Positions 57,561 to 64,000 of a stretch of 64,000 nucleotides of DNA are shown piece after piece. This DNA is from Sabethes cyaneus (taxonomy: Eukaryota > Arthropoda > Insecta > Diptera > Culicidae): the NCBI RefSeq assembly GCF_943734655.1, contig NC_071353.1:150302179-150366178 (forward strand), read 5' to 3'. Both the position numbers and the translations under genes were made by a program. Position 1 is the stretch's first letter, and every line of letters begins with the position of its first letter. The notes beneath the pieces were generated by a model. It did no database searches and was not told the DNA's origin. It saw only the letters and a program-made list of their open reading frames with translations.

Positions 57561-58535
57561 GACCAGCTGGGTTGCCGGGCGCGCTATGACTTTTTGATTC
57601 GATTAGCATAAGTGATTGGGTCGTCGTTCAGTTTTGAAAACTCCGTAGGAAACCGAGAAATCGTCGGATTTTTTTTATTGGTCCGAAAATGATATGGGCC
57701 GATTGGCCCATTTCGTAGAAAAGTTGAATGGTTTTTTTTTCTTTGCCCGAAGTTTGCCCCTCCGCTTGACAACGATTACTGTAGCCGTAAATTTGATGAT
57801 AACTTGATAAATAGTCCGTCCGTGTTATCATCAGTCCGTCGGTCGGTGTTATCTTGAGTATAAGATTATTCAAGTTGACACATTGTTTTGACGCAGGAAG
57901 ATAATTATAATCGTTAAGTCATTTCAAAAGCATCGGATGTCTCTTGGTCAGACCTTTCGGATGCGGTTTTATTGGTTTAAAAACATTCCTTTCGCGTTTT
58001 ATCACCACCCGTTTATCACTATCGTCGTTATTCGCAGTCGTATGTGGATAAACATACGATTATTTTGATCAAAATAATTGCTGAAAGGGCACATATACAA
58101 AGTCTGTCTATCAACCTCTGGCTTTTCGGGACACTTCTTTTAACAAACTGTTTTCCAGTTCAGAATGATTGCTTTGTCAGTCCAGGAGGGACTGACACGG
58201 TTCAAAACAAAGTTAATTTCTCTTAAACCAATTGATGACAATTGTTTGCGGATAAAGAATGAAAGACAAATTCCTCTGGTTTCCCAACTATTTTTTACCC
58301 AATGTTGTAACATATGGCAAAGCATTGTCATGAAGGAAAATTACAAATTCAATTTCCCGTACTGGTGCGAATCAACTGGAGCAAAATGTACCTCAAACTG
58401 AATCTTAAAATGCAGTTCAAAATTTACACTAAAATGAATTATAAAATGCACTTAAAACAGACCTCCACACTGATATGCAAGAGATAAACGTAATGGGTTA
58501 AATGTAAAACAATGTAATGGGTCACAGAAGCCCGT
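57561..58535. other. non-coding sequence, no recognised feature
   Basis: No gene. There is a short perfect palindrome ATTATTTTGATCAAAATAAT at about 58,059-58,078. Confidence 0.4.
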
Positions 58536-58885
58536 AGTTTTTAATTTAATCGGTTGCTATTTTTTCGATATGCATTAATTGTGTTAAGAGATAAAAAATG
58601 AGACATAAGAGAGAAAAACTAAAAAGATCTCGCAGGAAAACGGGTCTGGAAAGGAAGAAAAACGCGAGAGAAATGAATAAAAACTAGCAGGCAAAAGGAC
58701 AAAGGAAAAATATATGACACGATGGGAGAGAGAACGGAACAAAACGAGAGAAAAAAGTGGAAAAGAAGAAAACGGGAAAGAAAAAGAGGGAAAAGGAGGA
58801 GACTGGACAGAAAAAAATTAAGAACGATAGAGAAAAGAAGAAAAATAAGAGAGAAAAAGTAGAATCTTGAAGCAAATAGAGAAAA
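58536..58885. repeat. purine-rich degenerate tract with edge motif
   Basis: It opens with TTTTTAATTTAATCGGT (shared with 4,415) and then runs as A/G-rich phrases of the same class as 37-42 kb. Confidence 0.8.
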
Positions 58886-58969
58886 CGAGGACGAAAATGA
58901 GCTGTGCGTACGAATGGTTAGACTAGAATGATTGAAATTAGATGTGAAATTATCTAATATAGGGTACAC

Positions 58970-59045
58970 GACAGTGTACTGATAGTTTAATTGTCAAAAC
59001 ACTTGGGCGCAAACCGAGAGAGTGTAGGTTAGAGTCCCATCCAGT
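58970..59045 (+). mobile_element. tRNA-like sequence (decayed tRNA or SINE head)
   Basis: GATAGTTTAATTGTCAAAAC resembles an A-box region, and GGTTAGAGTCCC near 59,026 a B box, with the ACCGAGAGAGTGTAGG arm between. There is no clear acceptor stem, so a functional tRNA is unlikely. Confidence 0.4.
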
Positions 59046-59149
59046 AGAATTGAACTACGCAATATATTTTTGTCTTACATCGGAGTTACGCAATATCATC
59101 CAGTCTAACATTTTTCCTAACCAAACGCTCCTCTACCTTTAATGAAAAA

Positions 59150-59695
59150 TGATTTACGTTGGACCGCGACAGAGTCAAAGGCAAGAAAAAAAGTCGAAAA
59201 ACGGAATACAGAAAGAAAACCGAAAACCAAACGGAAAAAAGGAAGTCAAAAACAGATTAAATACCTAAATTAATAGTGGAATTTAATCGTGAAAATTTTT
59301 TTTTATAAATTAAGAATATAAAAATAGATTTGACGAAAAATGGAGCGTTAAAAAAAGGAAAATGGAACAGATAGAGACGAAAAATAAGAAGGAAAGGAGA
59401 CAGAAGAAGTTAAAAAATACGAAAAAGACTGAAAACGGAAAAGAAAACTGCAAAAAAAAACAAGCGAAAAGCATAGGAACAAACTAGACTGAAAATTAGA
59501 AAAAATGGAACACAATACAAAGAAAAACGAAACATTGATACAGGAAACACTGGACAGAAAAAAGGAAAACGACTCTTTTCTCTCGGAACGGATGCAAAGT
59601 GCCTGCAAAAACCAAGAAAACGGTACAGCAGAGGAGAAAAAACGAAACAAAAAAAGGAAAAATTGGGCTTGAGAGACTAACTCGAAAAATATCAA
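59150..59695. repeat. purine-rich degenerate tract
   Basis: Same class as the other A/G-rich tracts. It ends at the conserved junction with the next block. Confidence 0.85.
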
Positions 59696-59905
59696 CTTTA
59701 ATTTCCAGTAAAAACTTCGTGTCTAATTTCTAGTCCCCCATGTCCATCCAGTTTGAAGTAAAATTTCAAGCCAAATTCAGAGGAAATTTAATGTCACATC
59801 TCAAGTTGAATTAAATTTTCGATTTCAAGCCCAATATCATGTCTAATTTTAGCGCCAATTTTTGGTTCAATTGTAAGTCAAAATCAAAGATTTCAAGTCC
59901 ACCTT
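59696..59905. repeat. degenerate TTCAAGTCC-type block
   Basis: It begins AATTTCCAGTAAAAACTTCG, as at 19.33 kb, and continues as AATTTCAAGCCAAATTC variants. Confidence 0.8.
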
Positions 59906-60520
59906 TGGGCTTCAGGACCTACTGCAGGCACTTCGGCATATGTTCCCTACCAGGTTCTAGCACCTAGCTGTTGGTTTAGCTTTGTGAAGACCATTCCAGA
60001 GGGGTTTGATCGGACAAGACCAGAAGAAACACTTGATCTACTTGGTAGTATGCTTCGGGTAGCTGTCCTGTTGAAATATGAGGGTCTCTTCAAGTAAGAA
60101 GCCCGTCTGGATCAGTAAAACCTCCAGCTTTTCCCGCTGGATGTTCATGAGGAAAATTTACCTCATTAAAGTATAGCACGAAGATTAGCGGGTCTAGATG
60201 GCTGCCTTGTGGAATACCGGACGTAGTAAATAAACTCGCCGGATATTGATTCTCCGCCTTTAACAGCAGAACTTCAACCAGAGCAGTAGAGTACCGCGAA
60301 GCCCCATCATGTCGAGTTTGGCAATCGCAATTTGATGATTTAACCTATCAACAGCAGCCGAGAGGTCGGTGTAAATTGCATCCATATGGAAACGCCTCGA
60401 CATGGTATCACTCATAACATTTACCGAAAACCCAGAAAGCGGAAAATTATTTACAGTCAAAAAGATTTGGTCAGCTGACAGTGTCTCACCCGAAAATCTG
60501 GAGAACTTCTCGGACAAAAG
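59906..60520 (-). mobile_element. non-LTR retrotransposon RT fragment (a second family)
   Basis: The minus strand reads MDAIYTDLSAAVDRLNHQIA, IAKLDMMGLRGTLLLWL, and further on a broken SxIPQGSHLDPLIFVLYFNE with NFPH. The YTDLSAAFDRI and GIPQGSHLGP phrases are classic non-LTR RT blocks, clearly different from the family at 24 and 51 kb. Frame breaks separate the blocks. Confidence 0.88.
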
Positions 60521-60627
60521 ACTACAATTTTAATCTGCATTCTTCCCCGTTTTATATCTGTACTTCATTGCTGAAAGTCGACCCAATTCTTTCCTTTGCT
60601 CGTTGAAGTATCACCAAAACGAGTACG

Positions 60628-60785
60628 GCGCGTCGGCTCTAACGAACACGCTGGCATGAGCATCTCTATCGGACACCCTTTCTTATTTGTCTATGTCCTG
60701 CGACGTGTTTTTGCGAGTGTGTATTTAACTATCAGCCAAGGACGTCGCTCTTGCTCGTCATTGTAACCAGTTGATAACGAACGCT
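60628..60785 (+). repeat. dispersed repeat, inverted copy of 48,200-48,395
   Basis: TAACGAACACGCTGGCATGA, GAGTGTGTATTTAACTATCA and GCTCTTGCTCGTCATTGTAA match the reverse complement of the 48-kb copy. Confidence 0.7.
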
Positions 60786-61790
60786 CACGAGGACCCGTAC
60801 TCTTACCCGAGTGTGAAGCGAGGGCATAATATTATTGATGGACTACTGATAACTCACGAGCTGCTGGTTGCGTGAGCGGCCGACACGGAACGACGCTCCG
60901 AGGCCGTGCACTGGCGAGTGTGTTAGTAGCAGAATATCTCACACAGCACCAGCGGCTTCAGTGGAGTAAGCATTGGACGCTATGCTTCTCACACTCACTC
61001 GCGTAAGGGTCGGCATCGTTTGCTTCTCACTCGATTTGCAACATTGCTCATAGATGCTGCTTCATTTGCCCTCCTCTAATCTAATCTTTCGCTCCTTCGG
61101 CAATACTATCGTTATAAAAAAAACACGGTCATATATATACCAGTCTCTCCGTGAGACGGCAAGAAAGGCACCTACCAAAACAAGAAGTTTTTGGCTACCG
61201 ACCGTGATATGCTCCGGCAAGTGTTTTGTGTCCGCCTTCATGTAAGTCTCAACATCCATCGTGACGCACCTCGGTTACGTCAGCTACTTTCGGTACAGCT
61301 TCCTGGCGCGGCTTTTGGCTACCGTATTTTGTTTGCCGTTCCGGTTCGGTGCCGTTCTGCGGACAAACCAAAGGGAAACATTGGTCCTCACCAGGCCATC
61401 TGTCTTCGGTTTTCTGCCACTGCCTGAGTGCTTCCCGAGTATTTTCCAATCAATCTGTGAGATGCAGTCGAGTTTTCTCGACTCCTGCTCCGATGCCATC
61501 GCGATAACCACTTTTCTGCTTGAATGCGCCGTTGGATCTCCTTACTAGTGGTTACCAGTGATCCAACACACACGAACCGATCTACACTTCACAGTCCGTG
61601 GGAGGATCAATTTAACTGGTGGAGTTTCCAATGAGAGTTTGTGCGGTGTGAACGAAATGACTACAATTGGTTCTTACTGGTTAAACGGAGCTCCTGTTCA
61701 CATTGAGCTCAGCGATTTTCTCTTTCGTCGATTTTGATTTGGATCATGATCTGCTACAGGCTTGAATTGAATAACTCTTCTCAGAAAAAG
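60786..61790. other. non-coding sequence, possibly continuing the dispersed repeat
   Basis: Mixed sequence with CACTCGC-type phrases to about 61,030, then overlapping short frames on both strands (61,054-61,573) with no recognised domain. Confidence 0.4.
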
Positions 61791-61995
61791 TATGCTTCTT
61801 TATGTTCGTAATTGGACCTGAATTTGAACTTTCTTTGCTTTAAATTGAATTTGGAATGGAACCTAAAACTGGATTTAAAATTGGAGTTGAAACAGAACGA
61901 TGACTTGGACCATGAAATGCGACATAAAATGGGACGTGAAAGCGAACTAGAAATAGTGCTTTGAATTTTAATCGTGAATCGAAATCGAAATCGTG
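61791..61995. repeat. degenerate AAATTGGACTTGAA-type block (inverted class)
   Basis: Variants of GGATTTAAAATTGGAGTTGAA, in the same orientation as 16,011-16,340. Confidence 0.7.
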
Positions 61996-62435
61996 TGGGC
62001 AGTTTTATTTCCAGCGGCATCTCATATGGGAGGAGCCTGTGAAAGGTTAATCCAGTCGGTCAAGTAGAATCTGGCGGTGATGTTTGACGTCATCGCTTAC
62101 CTCCTTGGTAGGGAACGTTTAGCATGTGCTCCCACTGTCAGTCGTTGTCATCCATTATGACCACGACGCACAGTGGTCAAATTTTGAAAAATAGCAATTG
62201 GGTAAAAAATGCGTCATTTTTCAAGGGTGGTGTCTTCAGAGAAGTTTAATCTATTCGCTATGTAAGCACAAATCGATCTCTTGTACTCTCATGGAACTGC
62301 CATATGGAAAGTTTGTGAAGATTTGGTGCAAAGTTTTGTCTATCCTTTTCACTCTTTAACAAACCTGTGCACAGACTTCACAAATAGAACAAACTTGGGA
62401 AGGTGGCAGCACCGTTTCGCGCACATAGCGAATAC
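61996..62435. other. non-coding sequence before the satellite
   Basis: No recognised feature apart from a CACAGTGGTCAAATTTTGAA phrase near 62,170, of the kind found at transposon edges. Confidence 0.4.
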
Positions 62436-62590
62436 CTATAAAGAAGGATTTCTGTCTGTCTGTCTGTTTGTTTGTCTGTATGTTCCTTATAGAATCGAAA
62501 ACTACTGAACCAATCGGCATGAAAATATGCATGTAGAGGTTTTTTGGGGCCAGGAAAGATTTTAGTGATGGTTAGAAACCCCTCCCCCCA
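62436..62590 (+). repeat. leader of the 143-bp array
   Basis: ACCTATAAAGAAGGATTTCT, (GTCT)n, TGTTCCTTATAGAATCG and CGGCATGAAAATATGCATGT correspond to the reverse complement of 9,090-9,170. Confidence 0.8.
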
Positions 62591-64000
62591 CTAGGAGGGG
62601 GGGCTCCCATACAAATGAAACACAAATTTCTGCATAACTCGACAACTAATCAAGCAAATAGAACAAAATTTGGCATGTGGGTGTTTTCGGTGACAAGAAT
62701 TTATTCTATGGTATATTGAGACCCCTCCCCTCTTTATAAGGGGAATTATAACTCCTCTTCTCTTTAAGAGGGGGGGGGCTTCCATACAAATTTCCTCATA
62801 ACTCGAGAACTAGTCAAGCAAATGGAACCAAATTTGGCATGTGAAGATTTTCGAGGGCAAAAATATTTTCTATAGTAAATTAGGACCCCTCCCCACTTTA
62901 AGAGGGGGGGCTCCTGTACCAAAGAAACACAATTTTCCTCATAACTCGAGAAGTAATTAAGCAAATGGAACCAAATTTGGCATGTGGGTGTTTTTGGAGA
63001 CAAAATTTTTTTCTATGATGAATTGGGACCCCTCCCCGTTTTAGGAGGGGGGGATCCTATACACCTGAAATACAAATTTCCTCATAACTGAAGAACTAAT
63101 CAAGCAAATGGAACAAAATTTGGCATGTGAAAGTTTTCGAGGGCAAGAATATTTTCTATGGTGAATAAGGACCCCTCCCCACTTTAAGAGGGGGGGCTCC
63201 TATACAAACTAAATACAAATTTCCTCATAACTCGAGAACTAATCAAGCAAATAGAACCAAATTTGGCATGTGAAAGTTTTCTAGGGCATGAATATTTTCT
63301 ATGGTGAATTAGAACCCCTCCCCACTTTAAGAGGGGAGGCTCCTATACAAACGAAATACAAATTTCCTCAACTCGAGAACTAATCAAGCAAATGGAACCA
63401 AATTTGACACGTGGGTGTTTTTGGAGACAAAAATATTTTCTATGATGAATTGGGACCCCTACCCACTTTAGGAGGGGGGGCTCCTATACAAATGAAATTC
63501 AAATTTCCTCATAACTCGAGAACTAATCAAGCAAATGGAACCAAATTTGACACGTGGGTGTTTTTGGAGACAAAAATTTTTTCTATGATGAATTGGGACC
63601 CCTACCCACTTTAGGAGGGGGGGCTCCTATACAAATGAAATTCAAATTTCCTCATAACTCGAGAACTAATCAAGCAAATAGTACCAAATTTGGCATGTGG
63701 AGGTTTCTGGAGGCAAAAATATTTTCTATGGTGAATTAGGACCCCTCCCAACTTTAAGAGGGGGTGCTTCTACACAAATGAAATACAAATTTCCTCATAA
63801 TTCCAGAACTAATCAAGCAAATGGAACCATATTTGGCATGTGGGTGTTTTTGGAGGCAACCATTTTTTCTATGATGAATTAGAACCCCTTACCTTTTTAA
63901 GAGGGGGGGCTCTCATACAAACGAAATACAAATTTCCTCATAACTCTAGAACTAATCAAGCAAATGGAACCAAATTTATCACCCACATGATAAATTTGGT
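62591..64000 (+). repeat. 143-bp tandem satellite array
   Basis: Nine or more units. The anchor AAGCAAAT occurs at 62,652, 62,816, 62,959, 63,102, 63,244, 63,386, 63,529, 63,672, 63,815 and 63,958, so all steps after the first are 142-143 bases. Each unit has ATTTCCTCATAACTCGAGAA, CCAAATTTGGCATGTGGGTG and a GACCCCTCCC / GGGGGGGCTCC inverted pair. Apparent repeated 61-67-residue frames are only the satellite read in frame. The array runs off the window. Confidence 0.95.
63969..64000. repeat. inverted repeat at the window edge (array orientation switch)
   Basis: ACCAAATTTATC (63,969-63,980) and GATAAATTTGGT (63,989-64,000) are exact complements around ACCCACAT. The second half reads like the start of a unit in the opposite orientation (compare CACATGCCAAATT near 8,810). 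Confidence 0.7.

Noticed and set aside
58970..59045. Functional tRNA gene
   Set aside because: A- and B-box-like sequences are present but no complete acceptor stem or cloverleaf could be drawn, so it is listed only as tRNA-like.
63411..63882. Three successive similar 61-67-residue frames at the right edge
   Set aside because: They are the 143-bp satellite unit read repeatedly. 143 is not a multiple of three, so a continuous protein is impossible.
62591..64000. CRISPR-like array of repeats
   Set aside because: The whole 143-bp unit repeats with no unique spacers, and the context is eukaryotic.

Overview
The window reads as non-coding, transposon-dense DNA from an insect nuclear genome, most likely a mosquito of the culicine type (Aedes-like). 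That assignment is an inference. It rests on long gene-poor stretches, an insect TEAD/Scalloped coding segment, BEL/Pao and non-LTR retrotransposon fragments, tRNA-derived SINEs, many inverted-repeat elements, and a 143-bp satellite with a leader of a type I associate with mosquito genomes. No bacterial-style gene, rRNA or CRISPR array is present.

The one securely recognised gene is scalloped (sd), the TEAD transcription factor of the Hippo pathway, on the + strand. One exon (55,682-55,812) encodes the C-terminal half of the TEA DNA-binding domain. The next (56,017-56,280) encodes the linker with the conserved SAQIV motif, followed by a histidine- and proline-rich tail. I could not find the exon for the first TEA helices upstream or the YAP/Vestigial-binding exons downstream. 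Much or all of the window may therefore be sd intron, with GC-richer islands (3.4-4.2, 10.2-14.1, 21.9-24.2, 35.5-37.1, 42.6-44.7, 54.7-55.6 and 56.3-57.5 kb) as candidate UTRs, promoters or enhancers. A short leucine-rich ORF ending at a GT donor (44,512-44,599) could be a signal-peptide first exon, but this is weak.

Layout: 0-9 kb is pyrimidine- or purine-rich low-complexity tracts, a SINE split by an insertion, and a composite element carrying an inverted 143-bp array. 9-14 kb is a non-LTR remnant, then a GC-rich island with eight copies of one 9-mer. 14-22 kb has a SINE with a 15-bp target duplication, more purine/pyrimidine tracts, and three inverted-repeat elements within 1.6 kb. 22-35 kb is a GC island, then A-rich and T-rich degenerate repeats with an hAT-like foldback element. 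35-45 kb is two GC islands around a 5.2-kb purine-rich tract with higher-order duplication. 45-55 kb is nested transposons: a large palindrome carrying a small element, BEL/Pao remnants with LTR-like repeats, an hAT-like element, and non-LTR fragments. 55-58 kb holds the sd exons. 58-64 kb is repeats again, ending in the regular 143-bp array, which appears to flip orientation at the window edge.

The most unusual points are a small element with two copies each flanked by a perfect 7-bp duplication, the TTGTCAGCA cluster at 10.2-12.9 kb, and a composite repeat in which purine-rich tracts join a second degenerate repeat at a conserved boundary.
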